DNA of 64,000 bases from Oscillospiraceae bacterium (GCA_015064185.1 SVSS01000005.1:32599-96598); one strand, 5' to 3'. Positions 50,167-59,552 are shown, numbered from the stretch's first letter. Notes: a model not told the origin generated them from the letters alone. Translations and numbers: made by a program.

Positions 50167-51504
50167 ATGAAGAAAAAACAGATCGCCATACTTGCGGCAT
50201 GTCTTGCTTGCGTGTTGCTGCTGAGTGCTTGCGCCTCACACGGCAAAACGCTGATAAAGGCGGGCAAGGAAGAAATTTCCGTTAACGTATTTCAACTTTA
50301 TTTGTCGCGCATGAAGGGCTCACTTGCACAGGCTGGCAACGCCGTGACCGATCCTAATTATTGGAATACCTATATTTCAACAGATCACACCACCACCGCT
50401 GATTTTTATACCTCACAGGTGCTGGAGGGCTTAAAGCACATTGCCGCAGCGATGATCATGTATGAGGAATACGGTCTTTCACTATCTGACACGGTTGAGG
50501 ATGAAATCGACATGTGGATCGAAAAGCTGATCGAGAGTGATGGAGGCGGCTCAAAGGCAACCCTGAACTCCATTCTTGCGGCATACGGTGCTAACGTGAC
50601 GGTTTTGCGTGACGCCGCCATTCTTGAGGCAAAGCTTTCACAGCTAAAGGAATACCTTTACGGCAAGAGCGGCAATCTCATTGCCGATACTGCGATTGAG
50701 GAATATTATAAGTCCACCTATTACCGTGGATACCAGATGCAGATCGCCAATTATTACTACGATCATGAAAAGGATGCAAACGGTGTGGCGGTGCGTTATA
50801 CAGACGATACATACAAAAAGGTGGCTTATCTGAGCCAAACCGTGATCGACGCGCTTGACGAGGCTGAAAAGGCAAAATATGTAACGGTGGAGAATACGGG
50901 AGAGTATTTTGAAAAATACGGTGTAAAATACGGTGACAAGATCCTTTTGTACCGTGATGGCAGCACCGAGGTGGTTGCCTATGACAAGGAAAACGGCATG
51001 ATCCGTTATAGCCTTGACAGCAAGGGCGAGTACATTGTAAAGCAATATACCGAGGTAGAGATGCAGGCAAGATATGAGCGTGCTCAGCAAATTGCCGCCG
51101 AGTGTGTGGGCAACGAGGCAAAATTTTTGCAGTATGCCACCGAGGTTTCGGACAACAGCGATTTTAACAGCACCTATGCACCAAACGGCATGTATTTTAA
51201 CGTTGGAACATATACGACGGATACCGTGTTTGGTACCTTTTCGGCAGAGCTTGCAAAGCTTGAGATCGGCGCAACAAGTGTGCTTGCCTCGGATTCGGGC
51301 TATTATGTTCTCATGCGTGCAGAGCTTGACACGGGTGCTTGGCAAAAGGATGCCAATTCCCGCTGGTTCACCACCTTGCGCGGACTTACGCTTGAATATA
51401 TGCTGCAGCAAAAGACCACTGCCTACCTTGATCGGGTGAGCGTGGATGAGGAGCTGTTTAAAACCGTGAATATTACTACTGTTTCCTCTAACATTCGCTA
51501 TTGA
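50167..51504 (+). CDS. Exported lipoprotein, PrsA/SurA-like foldase candidate
   Basis: A 445-residue lipoprotein: basic start, hydrophobic helix and lipobox LSAC (Cys about 20). The body is helix-rich at the N-terminal side (VNVFQLYLSRMKGSLAQAG, YEEYGLSLSDTVEDEIDMWI), like the chaperone domain of PrsA/SurA. A later region (about 320-410) with VGNEAKFLQYATEVSDNSDF and ATSVLASDSGYYVLMRAEL resembles a degraded parvulin-type PPIase. Such proteins help exported proteins fold outside the membrane. A peptidyl-prolyl isomerase gene after mfd is common in Clostridia. The start at 50167 follows AAAGGA. Confidence 0.75.
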   Translation: MKKKQIAILAACLACVLLLSACASHGKTLIKAGKEEISVNVFQLYLSRMKGSLAQAGNAVTDPNYWNTYISTDHTTTADFYTSQVLEGLKHIAAAMIMYEEYGLSLSDTVEDEIDMWIEKLIESDGGGSKATLNSILAAYGANVTVLRDAAILEAKLSQLKEYLYGKSGNLIADTAIEEYYKSTYYRGYQMQIANYYYDHEKDANGVAVRYTDDTYKKVAYLSQTVIDALDEAEKAKYVTVENTGEYFEKYGVKYGDKILLYRDGSTEVVAYDKENGMIRYSLDSKGEYIVKQYTEVEMQARYERAQQIAAECVGNEAKFLQYATEVSDNSDFNSTYAPNGMYFNVGTYTTDTVFGTFSAELAKLEIGATSVLASDSGYYVLMRAELDTGAWQKDANSRWFTTLRGLTLEYMLQQKTTAYLDRVSVDEELFKTVNITTVSSNIRY

Positions 51505-51529
51505 CAAACGTACTGTCTTTTGCTATACT
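51501..51529 (+). promoter_or_regulatory. Promoter of the thiT riboswitch unit
   Basis: TTGACA and TATACT with a 17-bp spacer. The -35 box overlaps the stop codon of the preceding lipoprotein gene. Confidence 0.85.
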
Positions 51530-51546
51530 GTATTTACAACCGCATA

Positions 51547-51637
51547 GAAATCGGGGGTGCTGTCGAAACGACGGCTGAGATAAACTTGGTTTAAACCCTT
51601 TAACCTGATACGGATAATGCCGGCGTAGGGAGATAGA
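51547..51637 (+). ncRNA. TPP (THI-box) riboswitch aptamer
   Basis: The conserved blocks TCGGGGGTGC, GGCTGAGA, ACCCTTTAACCTGAT and CGGATAATGCCGGCGTAGGGA occur in order with normal spacing. It lies between a consensus promoter and thiT. Binding of thiamine diphosphate should promote the downstream terminator and so switch off thiamine uptake. Confidence 0.95.
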
Positions 51638-51663
51638 TAAGGGAGGACCCTCCCGTATATTTG

Positions 51664-51695
51664 CCGCACGGAGATTTCCGTGCGGTAAATTTTTT
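51664..51695 (+). terminator. Riboswitch-controlled terminator before thiT
   Basis: CCGCACGGA pairs with TCCGTGCGG, followed by a T-run. It lies between the aptamer and the ribosome site, as expected for transcription attenuation. Confidence 0.8.
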
Positions 51696-51709
51696 AAAGG
51701 AGGGATTTT

Positions 51710-52546
51710 ATGAAATCTCGTCAACAAACGAAAAAAATGGCAGAGGGGGCGCTGATGGTCGCCTTTGCCACCGTGCTGGGGATCCTGCCCCTCGCACAGC
51801 TGCCGTACGGCGGATCGGTCACGGTCGCCTCTATGCTTCCCATCATCTTGGTCTCCTATCGGCACGGGATCCGATGGGGGGTGGGCGCGGGCTTTGTGTT
51901 CGGCGTCATTCAGCAGCTCTTGGGGCTATCCAATCTTTCGTATTTTACTACGTGGCAATCGATCGTGGCGATCGTGCTTCTTGATTACCTGATCGCATTT
52001 TCGGTGGTGGGGCTTGGTGGCATCTTCCGTCGGTCCTCGCTCTCGCAGCGTGATGCGTTGCTTTTGGGGGCTTTTTTGGCTTCCGTGCTGCGGTATTTAT
52101 GTCACGTGATCTCAGGTGCTACCGTGTGGGCGGGGCTCTCGATCCCTACCGAGGCGGCGCTTCTTTATTCGCTTGTCTACAACGCGACCTACATGGTGCC
52201 CGAAGCGATCGTGCTTTGTATCGCTGCCTATTATCTTGGCAGCATGCTGGATTTCGGAAAAGAGGAGATCACGCGCTTGCCTGCCGTTAAGACCGCTTCG
52301 CGTGGTGCGAATATCCTTGCTGTGGCGGCTGGGCTTGTGGGGTGCGCGGCGCTTGTATTTGATACCGTTATGATCTTTTCGCGCATGCAGGATGCAGAAA
52401 CGGGTGAATTTAACATTTCTTTGTTGCAGGTGGAGCGCTTTGCAGGCAGCTTTTGGATGGCAGTTGTGATCGTTACGGGCGTGGCGGCAGTTGCGGTAGC
52501 TACAATGTTTGCAGTGCGCCGTCGACTGCTGACCAAGTCAAGCTGA
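51710..52546 (+). CDS. thiT: Energy-coupled thiamine transporter S component (ThiT), with C-terminal extension
   Basis: A 278-residue membrane protein. Residues 1-180 match ThiT: GALMVAFATVLGILPL, GGSVTVASMLPIILVSYRHGIRWG, and YLCHVISGATVWAG near 125-138, which lines the thiamine pocket. S components work with a shared ECF energy module encoded elsewhere. The protein is about 90 residues longer than typical ThiT: residues about 195-278 add two predicted membrane helices around a short outer loop. The TPP riboswitch upstream confirms the thiamine link. AAGGAGGG precedes the start. Confidence 0.93.
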   Translation: MKSRQQTKKMAEGALMVAFATVLGILPLAQLPYGGSVTVASMLPIILVSYRHGIRWGVGAGFVFGVIQQLLGLSNLSYFTTWQSIVAIVLLDYLIAFSVVGLGGIFRRSSLSQRDALLLGAFLASVLRYLCHVISGATVWAGLSIPTEAALLYSLVYNATYMVPEAIVLCIAAYYLGSMLDFGKEEITRLPAVKTASRGANILAVAAGLVGCAALVFDTVMIFSRMQDAETGEFNISLLQVERFAGSFWMAVVIVTGVAAVAVATMFAVRRRLLTKSS

Positions 52547-52571
52547 GGGGCGTAATTCATACAAAAATATG

Positions 52572-52606
52572 AAAGCGGGTTTTGTTTGGAAAGCCCGCTT
52601 TTTTTG
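52572..52606 (+). terminator. Terminator of thiT
   Basis: AAAGCGGG pairs with CCCGCTTT, followed by a T-run. Confidence 0.85.
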
Positions 52607-52635
52607 TTGACAACGGTCGTTGTTTGTGCTATCAT
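52607..52635 (+). promoter_or_regulatory. Promoter of rimO-pgsA
   Basis: TTGACA and TATCAT with a 17-bp spacer, beginning right at the end of the thiT terminator. Confidence 0.75.
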
Positions 52636-52663
52636 TAAAGGAGATAAAAGAAAGGCTGATGCT

Positions 52664-54013
52664 ATGAAAATAGGATTTGTTTCGCTCGGCTGCTCCAAAA
52701 ATCAGTTGGATACCGAGGTTATGCTGCATGAACTCCTCGAGGCGGGATATGAGATCACGCCTGAGGAAACCGAAGCGGATGTTGTGATCATCAACACCTG
52801 CGCGTTTATTGAAAGCGCAAAAAAGGAAGCCATTGAGAATATTCTTGATATTGCATGGCTGAAAAAGCACCGCAAACTCACGGGCATTGTTGTTACGGGG
52901 TGCCTGTCGGAGCGATACCGCGAGGAGATCTTGGAGGAGCTGCCCGAGGTTGACGCGCTGCTTGGCGTTGGCAGCATCCACAATATTGTGGATGCCGTGG
53001 AGAATGTTCTCTCGCGCGCCAAAAACAAAAAGCTGGAAAAATACACCTCCTTTGAGGATAAAAATACCGTAAAGCTTGGCGGTGACCGTGTGCTTACCAC
53101 CCCCGAGTATTACTCCTATCTTAAGATCTCCGAGGGGTGCGATAACTGCTGCACCTATTGCGCGATTCCCCTCATTCGCGGGCGTTTTCGCTCACGCCCC
53201 ATGGAGGAGCTTGTGGCTGAGGCAAAGCAGCTTGAAGCTCTTGGCGTAAAAGAGCTGAATATTATCGCGCAGGATGTGACGCGCTACGGCAAGGACCTTT
53301 ACGGTGATTATAAGCTTGCTGAGCTCTTGCGTCGCATTACTAAGGAAACGACCATTCCGTGGATCCGCTTGCTTTATTGCTATCCCGATAAAATGACAGA
53401 TGAGCTGATTGCCGAGATCCGCGATAATCCAAGAATTGTAAAATACGTAGATATGCCGCTTCAGCACATTGCCGATCCGGTGCTTCGCCGTATGAACCGT
53501 CACGGTGACGGAAAAATGATACGCGAGGTGGTACAAAAGCTGCGCCGTGAGATTCCTTCGCTGACGCTTCGCACCACCTTTATCGTCGGCTTTCCCGGTG
53601 AGAGCGAGGCGGATTTTGCTGAGCTTTCTGCCTTTGTGGAGGAGGCAAAATTTGACCGCATGGGTGTGTTTACCTACTCTGCCGAAGAGGGGACGCCCGC
53701 GGCAAAAATGCCCGACCAGATAGACGAGCAGGTAAAGCAGGACCGTATGGATATCCTCATGAAGCAGCAAATGCATATCAGTGAAGCCCTAAACGAGAAA
53801 AAGGTTGGCAGCACGGTGCGTGTGTTGGTTGAGGATTTTGACCCCGTTAGCGAGGCGCATTTTGGCAGATCCGAGGCGGATGCCCCCGATATTGACGGAA
53901 AGGTATACTTTATGGCACCGAGCCGCATTGTGCCCGGCAGCATGATCGACGTAAAGGTGCGTGAGGTTTTGGATTATGATCTTTACGGCCGTGCCGTAAT
54001 GCCAAAAGAGTAA
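52664..54013 (+). CDS. rimO: Ribosomal protein S12 methylthiotransferase RimO
   Basis: A 449-residue radical-SAM enzyme. The N-terminal UPF0004 domain has Cys10 in SLGCSKNQLDTE and further cysteines in NTCAF and VTGCLSER. The radical-SAM motif is CDNCCTYC (about 165-172), with IRGRFRSRP following. A C-terminal TRAM domain starts near 375. It methylthiolates an Asp of ribosomal protein S12. Residues after the second cluster (IPLIRG, IAQDVTRYGKD) favour RimO over MiaB. It is followed by pgsA within 11 bases. The start at 52664 is the first Met with a GAAAGG site. Confidence 0.95.
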   Translation: MKIGFVSLGCSKNQLDTEVMLHELLEAGYEITPEETEADVVIINTCAFIESAKKEAIENILDIAWLKKHRKLTGIVVTGCLSERYREEILEELPEVDALLGVGSIHNIVDAVENVLSRAKNKKLEKYTSFEDKNTVKLGGDRVLTTPEYYSYLKISEGCDNCCTYCAIPLIRGRFRSRPMEELVAEAKQLEALGVKELNIIAQDVTRYGKDLYGDYKLAELLRRITKETTIPWIRLLYCYPDKMTDELIAEIRDNPRIVKYVDMPLQHIADPVLRRMNRHGDGKMIREVVQKLRREIPSLTLRTTFIVGFPGESEADFAELSAFVEEAKFDRMGVFTYSAEEGTPAAKMPDQIDEQVKQDRMDILMKQQMHISEALNEKKVGSTVRVLVEDFDPVSEAHFGRSEADAPDIDGKVYFMAPSRIVPGSMIDVKVREVLDYDLYGRAVMPKE

Positions 54014-54024
54014 AGGAGAGTATG

Positions 54025-54672
54025 ATGAGTAAAATGAATTTGCCCAATAAGCTGACACTGCTTCGTCTTTGTCTTGTACCTGTTATTATGGTGCTGCTGC
54101 TGTTGCCGTGCTCGCTCCTTCGCTGGGAGATCGCATACGGCGTTGGCGTGGTGATCTTTGCCGTTACGGCGCTGACCGATATGCTTGACGGAAAGATTGC
54201 CCGTAAGCATAATCTCATTACCAACTTTGGTAAGTTTATGGACCCCGTTGCCGATAAGTTTATGGTGATCGGTACGCTTATGGCAATGCTGTTTCGCATG
54301 CTGCGCCCCGACCTTTACGGTCTTTCCTACAATAACGTCTTTACCTTGGTATTTTTTGTGGCTGTGGTTGCCATTATCTTCCGTGAGCTTGCCATTACCT
54401 CGCTGCGCTTGGTTCTTGTGAACAGCACAGGTACGGTGGTTGCAGCCAAGATGCTTGGCAAGATCAAGACCGTTTCGCAGATCTTTTGCATTTGCGCGCT
54501 GATGATCGAGCCGCTCCTTGATAAGCTGATCACCCATTTGGCAGGCGATTGGTTTGCCGCAGGCGTGTATCCGCTTTCCTGGGCACTCATTGCCGTGATG
54601 CTGGTATTTACGCTTCTCTCGGGCTTTGATTACATCAAGGGTGCTTGGGGATCCATCTCTACCGATTGGTGA
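54025..54672 (+). CDS. pgsA: CDP-diacylglycerol--glycerol-3-phosphate 3-phosphatidyltransferase
   Basis: A 215-residue membrane enzyme with the CDP-alcohol phosphotransferase motif D-G-x2-A-R...G-x3-D-x3-D, seen as TDMLDGKIARKHNLITNFGKFMDPVADK (read from about residue 52) with the catalytic aspartates. It makes phosphatidylglycerophosphate for membrane phosphatidylglycerol. LPNKLTLLRLCLVP at the N-terminus is typical. Two adjacent ATGs occur; 54025 has the better 6-base spacing from GGAG than 54022. It is the last gene of the rimO unit; the recA region that often follows in Firmicutes is absent. Confidence 0.93.
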   Translation: MSKMNLPNKLTLLRLCLVPVIMVLLLLPCSLLRWEIAYGVGVVIFAVTALTDMLDGKIARKHNLITNFGKFMDPVADKFMVIGTLMAMLFRMLRPDLYGLSYNNVFTLVFFVAVVAIIFRELAITSLRLVLVNSTGTVVAAKMLGKIKTVSQIFCICALMIEPLLDKLITHLAGDWFAAGVYPLSWALIAVMLVFTLLSGFDYIKGAWGSISTDW

Positions 54673-54694
54673 TCTTATTGCCATAAATATCATA

Positions 54695-54749
54695 CAAAAA
54701 ACGCTTCACAGCCAATCCTTTACGGATAGTCGGCTGTGAAGCGTTTTTT
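54695..54749. terminator. Bidirectional terminator between pgsA and the asparaginase gene
   Basis: AAAAAACGCTTCACAGCC pairs with GGCTGTGAAGCGTTTTTT. Confidence 0.9.
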
Positions 54750-55728
54750 ACATATCACCGCCCAAGGGGCGGGGAAGGATTTCCTTTGGGTCAAGTCCGT
54801 TTGAGAGGGCAAGATGAAGCTTGAGATACGCCGCTATGGGCGAGAGAGGTGGCAGGGGGATGATGCCAAGCGCGGGGTAATGGGTGGCACTTTCGTAGAT
54901 CTTCTCACCCGTGATGCCAACGGCAAAAACGGGGATGCCCTTTTGCTTTGCCTGTGCGGTAAATGCCATCAAGGCGGCACTGTCGGTGGGCAACGTTCCG
55001 CTGTGGTAGGTTTCGATCAACACAGCGTGCGTTTCCTCGGTAACACAGGGGAGGAGTATGTCGGGGTGTGCACGTAAAAGCAGAACACGTTTTGGGGATT
55101 TTGTGAGAGCGTCGGCAGAAAGAGGCGCGATCTTATCGGCTTGCTCGGTGTAGGCGTTTGAGATCTGTATGGTTCCGTTTTCCCACGTGGCAACTATGCC
55201 ATTGAGGGTATAAACGGTATCGGTGGGGGCAAGATGGGGGAGCAGTCTTGCCGCACGCAGGATCTGCGTGGCGCCCTCTCCGTTGCGATAGGCTACATAC
55301 ACGCCACGGGCAGTGGGCACGCTGCGAAGGAAATCCACAGCGGCGCGGAAATTGTCTACTCCGTTGGCGCGCGGGTCGCTTAGCACATAGTTGCTGGATA
55401 CCAGCACCGCCGGCTTTTTACTAAGCCCCAGGATATAGGAAAGGGCAGCGGCGGTGTAGGGGAGCGTGTCTGTGCCGTGTGTGACAATTAAGCCATCAGC
55501 CTCTTTTAGCTCCTTGCGGATTGCTTGCGCCAATACGGTGATGTGTGACAGGGTCAAATTTTCACTTAAAATGGTATAGGGCTCCACCGTTTTAAATACC
55601 GTTTCGTCGCCGCTTGCGGCGCGGTAGCGTGAAAGCAGCTCGCGCTTGGCCGCCCTGTCGGTGCCAATGCTGTTTTCGTGCAGGGCACTACCGATAGTAC
55701 CACCTGTAAAAATGACAGAAATTTGCAT
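54748..55728 (-). CDS. Type I L-asparaginase family protein
   Basis: A 326-residue amidohydrolase. FTGGTIGS at the N-terminus holds the first catalytic Thr, and VTHGTDTLPYTAAAL (about 85-99) the second Thr-Asp pair with Lys supplied later. The short type I form without a signal peptide suggests a cytosolic L-asparaginase that makes aspartate and ammonium. The start at 55728 follows AGAGGG; an upstream Met at 55746 has no site. It lies behind trpS, with a terminator-like hairpin between, so it may be expressed by readthrough or from its own start. Substrate specificity is assumed from the family. Confidence 0.87.
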   Translation of the reverse strand: MQISVIFTGGTIGSALHENSIGTDRAAKRELLSRYRAASGDETVFKTVEPYTILSENLTLSHITVLAQAIRKELKEADGLIVTHGTDTLPYTAAALSYILGLSKKPAVLVSSNYVLSDPRANGVDNFRAAVDFLRSVPTARGVYVAYRNGEGATQILRAARLLPHLAPTDTVYTLNGIVATWENGTIQISNAYTEQADKIAPLSADALTKSPKRVLLLRAHPDILLPCVTEETHAVLIETYHSGTLPTDSAALMAFTAQAKQKGIPVFAVGITGEKIYESATHYPALGIIPLPPLSPIAAYLKLHLALSNGLDPKEILPRPLGGDM

Positions 55729-55747
55729 AATTTTCCCTCTTTTCAAG

Positions 55748-55775
55748 AAAACGGCGAGAGCCTTCCCCTCGCCGT
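55748..55775 (-). terminator. Terminator of trpS
   Basis: ACGGCGAG pairs with CTCGCCGT, followed by TTTTC on the minus strand. Confidence 0.75.
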
Positions 55776-55793
55776 CATTCTATGTTGTCAAAG

Positions 55794-56795
55794 TTATCTG
55801 ACCTGTACAAAGCCAAGCTTTTTCTGCACCTTGGAAAGGGTCTTGCGCGCATAGTACGCCGCTTCCTCGGCACCGCGCTTCATTTGTGCCTCAAGCCCTG
55901 CCTTGTCGGCAAGCAATTCCTTGTAGCGTGCCTGTACGGGTGCGAGCGCATCGGCTGTGACCTCGCCAACGGCAAGCTTAAAATCGCCGTAGCCCTTGCC
56001 CGCAAATTCATGCTCGATCTCATCCATATTCTTGCCCGTAAAGCAGGAATAAATGGTCATGAGGTTATTGATGCCGTCCTTGCCCTCGGCAAAGCGCACC
56101 ACGGTATCGCTATCGGTTACCGCGCGGCGGAACTTGCGGATAATGGTATCACGGTCATCAAGGATATAAACGATGGCGTTTTGATTTTCGTCGGACTTGC
56201 TCATCTTTTTTGTGGGGTCGGCTAAAGACATGATCTTTTTGCCGTTTTGGGGAATGATGGGCTCCGGAACTGTAAAGGTATCGGGGAATACCTGATTGAA
56301 GCGCTCTGCAATGTTTCGGCAGAGCTCAACATGCTGCTTTTGGTCGATGCCAACGGGCACAACGTCGGTTTGATAAAGGAGAATGTCCGATGCCATCAGC
56401 ACAGGATAGGTGAAAAGCCCCGCATTCACATTATCTGCATGCTTGCTGCTTTTATCCTTGAATTGCGTCATGCGTGAAAGCTCGCCAAACATGGTATAGC
56501 AGTTGAGGATCCAGCTAAGCTCTGCGTGCGCGGGTACGTGAGATTGCACGTAGAGCGTGTTTTTCTCAGGGTCAAGTCCGCATGCCATATAGAGTGCGAG
56601 CGTTTCATAGGTGCGACGGCGCAAGTCGGCGGGTGTTTGACGCACGGTAATGGCGTGCTGGTCTACCACGCAGTAAAAGCACTTATAAGCCTCGCTGAAG
56701 GTTGCGAAATTGCGGATCGCGCCAAGGTAGTTGCCAATGGTGAGATTGCCGCTGGGCTGCACGCCCGAAAAACAGATCTTTTGTTCGCCTAACAT
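55794..56795 (-). CDS. trpS: Tryptophanyl-tRNA synthetase
   Basis: A 333-residue class I synthetase. The HIGH-type motif is PSGNLTIGNYLGA (about 14-26) and the KMSKS loop is KKMSKSDEN (about 195-203). The length and MASDILLYQTDVVPVGIDQKQHVEL fit bacterial TrpRS. It charges tRNA-Trp. It begins 12 bases after the stop of the aminotransferase gene, so the two are co-transcribed. A terminator follows. No T-box is seen directly upstream, as the gene lacks its own leader. Confidence 0.96.
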   Translation of the reverse strand: MLGEQKICFSGVQPSGNLTIGNYLGAIRNFATFSEAYKCFYCVVDQHAITVRQTPADLRRRTYETLALYMACGLDPEKNTLYVQSHVPAHAELSWILNCYTMFGELSRMTQFKDKSSKHADNVNAGLFTYPVLMASDILLYQTDVVPVGIDQKQHVELCRNIAERFNQVFPDTFTVPEPIIPQNGKKIMSLADPTKKMSKSDENQNAIVYILDDRDTIIRKFRRAVTDSDTVVRFAEGKDGINNLMTIYSCFTGKNMDEIEHEFAGKGYGDFKLAVGEVTADALAPVQARYKELLADKAGLEAQMKRGAEEAAYYARKTLSKVQKKLGFVQVR

Positions 56796-56807
56796 AATTT
56801 TAATTCC

Positions 56808-58019
56808 TTACTTTAAAAATTCGCGTGCTGCTTCGCCAAGACGCTTGACGCCCTCAACGATCTGCTCGTCGGAGGGGGTGGAGTAATTGAGGCGGAAGGA
56901 GCGAGAGGGAGCTTCGGTATCGCAGTTGAAGGTCGTACCCGGTACTACCGCAACCTTTTTCCGGATGGCGCTCTTGACAAAGGCGTTCATGTCAACGCCC
57001 TCGGGTAGCGTGCACCAAATAAACAGACCGCCCTCGGGACGCGTAAAGGTGATTGCGGAGGGGAGATTTTTTTCAAGCTCGCCAAGCATCAGATCGCATT
57101 TGCGGCGGTAGAGTGCACGGATGCTTGCAATATGTCCGTCAAGATCGCACTCGGTCATAAAGCGGTGACAGAGCATCTGGAAAAACAGGTTGGTATGTAC
57201 ATCCTCGCTTTGCTTTGCTACTACCATTTTGGTTGCGATCTCCTCGGGGGCTACCACAAAGCCCACGCGCATGCCCGCAGAAAGAATTTTGGAGAAGGAG
57301 GAGCAGTAAATGACAAGTCCCTCGGTATCCATCTGCTTGATCGTGGGGATCTCCTCACCCGCAAAGCGGAGCTCGCCGTAGGGATTGTCCTCCAAAATGG
57401 GCAGGGAATACTTCTTTGCTACCTCGTAAATACGGCGGCGCTTCTCGGCGCTCGTGGTGATGCCGGTGGGGTTTTGGAAGGTGGGGATGAGGTAGATCAT
57501 TTTGGCGTTCGGGGTTGCCTTAATTACACGCTCAAGATCGTCGGGGTCAATACCGTCCTCTCCCATTTCAACGCCAACCGTGGTAGCTCCGCAGGAGCGA
57601 AAGGCGTTCAGGGCACCGATAAAGCTGGGGTTCTCGCAAATTACAGCATCCCCCTCGTTGCAAAGCGCCTTGCAGGCAAGCTCAATACCCTGTTGACCGC
57701 CCGAAACAACGATGGTGTTATCGGTATAAGCATCGCCTCTTTCGCGCGATTTTCCAATGCCAAACACGTCGTACTGGCGCTTTGCAATTGCCTCGCGCAA
57801 GGGCGTGTAGCCGTCGGTCATGCCGTATTGCAGGGCAGTTATGGCGCTGTTTGCAAAAATATCGGCAGAAAGGCGGGATAGCTCCTCTACGGGGAAGGAT
57901 TCTGCCGCGGGATTGCCTGCGGCAAAGGAAATGATGGTGGGGTCGGTCAGGCTTTTGAAGATCTCACGAATGGCAGAGGGCTTCAAGGCAGCCAGCTTGT
58001 CTGAAAAGGTGTATTGCAT
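56808..58019 (-). CDS. PLP-dependent aminotransferase, class I/II (AAT-I fold)
   Basis: A 403-residue enzyme. SGGQQGIELACKALCNEGD (about 105) binds the cofactor phosphate. IYLIPTFQNPTGI, then EDNPYGELRFAG, and SSFSKILSAGMRVGF with the PLP lysine near 240 are typical of the 2-aminoadipate/LysN and MocR-like aminotransferase clade. FRLNYSTPSDEQI near the end binds the substrate carboxylate. No helix-turn-helix domain is present, so it is an enzyme and not a MocR regulator. It is the first gene of a unit with trpS, which could point to aromatic amino-acid transamination, though this is inference. Confidence 0.88.
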   Translation of the reverse strand: MQYTFSDKLAALKPSAIREIFKSLTDPTIISFAAGNPAAESFPVEELSRLSADIFANSAITALQYGMTDGYTPLREAIAKRQYDVFGIGKSRERGDAYTDNTIVVSGGQQGIELACKALCNEGDAVICENPSFIGALNAFRSCGATTVGVEMGEDGIDPDDLERVIKATPNAKMIYLIPTFQNPTGITTSAEKRRRIYEVAKKYSLPILEDNPYGELRFAGEEIPTIKQMDTEGLVIYCSSFSKILSAGMRVGFVVAPEEIATKMVVAKQSEDVHTNLFFQMLCHRFMTECDLDGHIASIRALYRRKCDLMLGELEKNLPSAITFTRPEGGLFIWCTLPEGVDMNAFVKSAIRKKVAVVPGTTFNCDTEAPSRSFRLNYSTPSDEQIVEGVKRLGEAAREFLK

Positions 58020-58214
58020 AAGGATTACCTCGTTTATTGCATGATATAGATATTATATTGTAGCATACTTTTTTCCCCTTTGCAAGGCTTTGGAAAAAAA
58101 TGTTTGAAATGGTATTGTTGCGCTCATAAAAGAAAAAGTAAAAAGCACTACACAAGTGAGAAAAAATGTGATATCATAGATGTAAGAGATAAAATATCTG
58201 TGGGGGGAAACGCT

Positions 58215-59552
58215 ATGGATAACAAGGTGTTTGGCAAACGGAATTGGCGCATTTTGCTTGTATTTGGATTGATCGGACAGATCGCGTGGGCAGTGGAGAA
58301 TATGTACTTCAATCTTTTTGTATTTGAAACCATTGCGCCCGATCTGAATACTGTTACGCTTATGGTACAGCTTTCGGGCGTTGCGGCAACGCTTACAACG
58401 CTCGTGGCGGGCACCGTTTCGGATAAGGTGGGCAACCGCCGCGCCTTTATTTCCTGGGGCTATATCATCTGGGGTGTGACGGTGGCGCTCTTTGGCATGC
58501 TGAGCACCGAAGGGGTGGCTACGGCTTTTGGATGGGATGCCGCAAGGGCGCTTGGTGTGACGCTTGCGCTTGCCGTGGTGTGTGATTGCGTGATGACGGT
58601 GTTTGGGTCGACTGCCAACGATGCCGCCTTTAACGCATGGGTCACCGACAACACCGCTGAGAGCTATCGCGGCAAGGTTGAGGGCGTGCTTGCGATTTTG
58701 CCGCTTGCCGCCATGCTTGTGGTAGCCGGTGGATTTGGTATGCTGGTAGAGCTTATTGGCTACCGTGGGCTGTTTTTGGCGCTTGGCGCCGTGATTTCGG
58801 TGTGCGGAATCTTTGGTTTGTTTTCTGTGACGGATAGCAAAAATCTTGCCAAAAGCGGGTCACTTTCAGATATCCTTTATGGCTTTAAGCCTCGTGTAGT
58901 GCGCGAAAACCCTGCACTGTATCTCACTTTTTCTATCATGTGCGTGTACGGCATTGCCTGTCAGGTGTTTATGCCTTATCTCATTATTTACATGAAGACC
59001 TACCTTGGCTTTAGTACGCTTGAATATAGCGTTCTGTTTGGCTTTGCGATCATTGTAGGTGCGTTGATCAATTTAAAGCTTGGTGCGCTTTCCGACCGTT
59101 TGAACAAAGCAAAGCTTTTGTATATCGCAGCAGGCCTGCTTGCTGTGGGGCTTGCCGCCATGTATTTTGCTCGCTTTGACAGTAAATTAACAGTGCTTCT
59201 TACCTTTGGTGTGGCGGGCTTTGTGATGATCACGGGTTATATTTATGTATCGGCGCTGTGCGGCGCTTTGTCGCGCGATCACACACCGCAGGGCGATGTT
59301 GGAAAGCTGCAGGGCGTACGCATGGTATTTGGCGTGCTGATCCCAATGCTGATCGGCCCTATGATCGGAAATGCCATCAACAAAAGTGCGGGTGTTACGC
59401 TCCCTGATCTTGGCAGTGCAGATACCATGACCACGGCATACATCCCCGCGCCCGGAATCTTTTTGGTAGGCGCGCTTGTAGCACTGCTGATCTTTGCCTT
59501 GGTGCCGCCATTGTGTAGATCTCTTAAAAATGCGAAAGGAAGCGAAGAATGA
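58215..59552 (+). CDS. Major facilitator superfamily transporter
   Basis: A 445-residue protein with about twelve helices. The loop between TM2 and TM3 has GTVSDKVGNRRAFI (about 67-80), the MFS motif A pattern, and a related GALSDRLNKAKLL appears in the second half. The sequence suggests the GPH-like or sugar-transporting branch, and a glycoside hydrolase gene overlaps its stop by 4 bases. It probably imports the sugar or glycoside that the hydrolase cleaves. The start at 58215 follows GGGGGGAAA; the longer upstream reading frame lacks a ribosome site. Confidence 0.85.
   Translation: MDNKVFGKRNWRILLVFGLIGQIAWAVENMYFNLFVFETIAPDLNTVTLMVQLSGVAATLTTLVAGTVSDKVGNRRAFISWGYIIWGVTVALFGMLSTEGVATAFGWDAARALGVTLALAVVCDCVMTVFGSTANDAAFNAWVTDNTAESYRGKVEGVLAILPLAAMLVVAGGFGMLVELIGYRGLFLALGAVISVCGIFGLFSVTDSKNLAKSGSLSDILYGFKPRVVRENPALYLTFSIMCVYGIACQVFMPYLIIYMKTYLGFSTLEYSVLFGFAIIVGALINLKLGALSDRLNKAKLLYIAAGLLAVGLAAMYFARFDSKLTVLLTFGVAGFVMITGYIYVSALCGALSRDHTPQGDVGKLQGVRMVFGVLIPMLIGPMIGNAINKSAGVTLPDLGSADTMTTAYIPAPGIFLVGALVALLIFALVPPLCRSLKNAKGSEE

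Noticed and set aside
58020..58214. A longer MFS start at 58080
   Set aside because: The extra 45 codons are basic and unlike a transporter N-terminus, and only the start at 58215 has a ribosome site.
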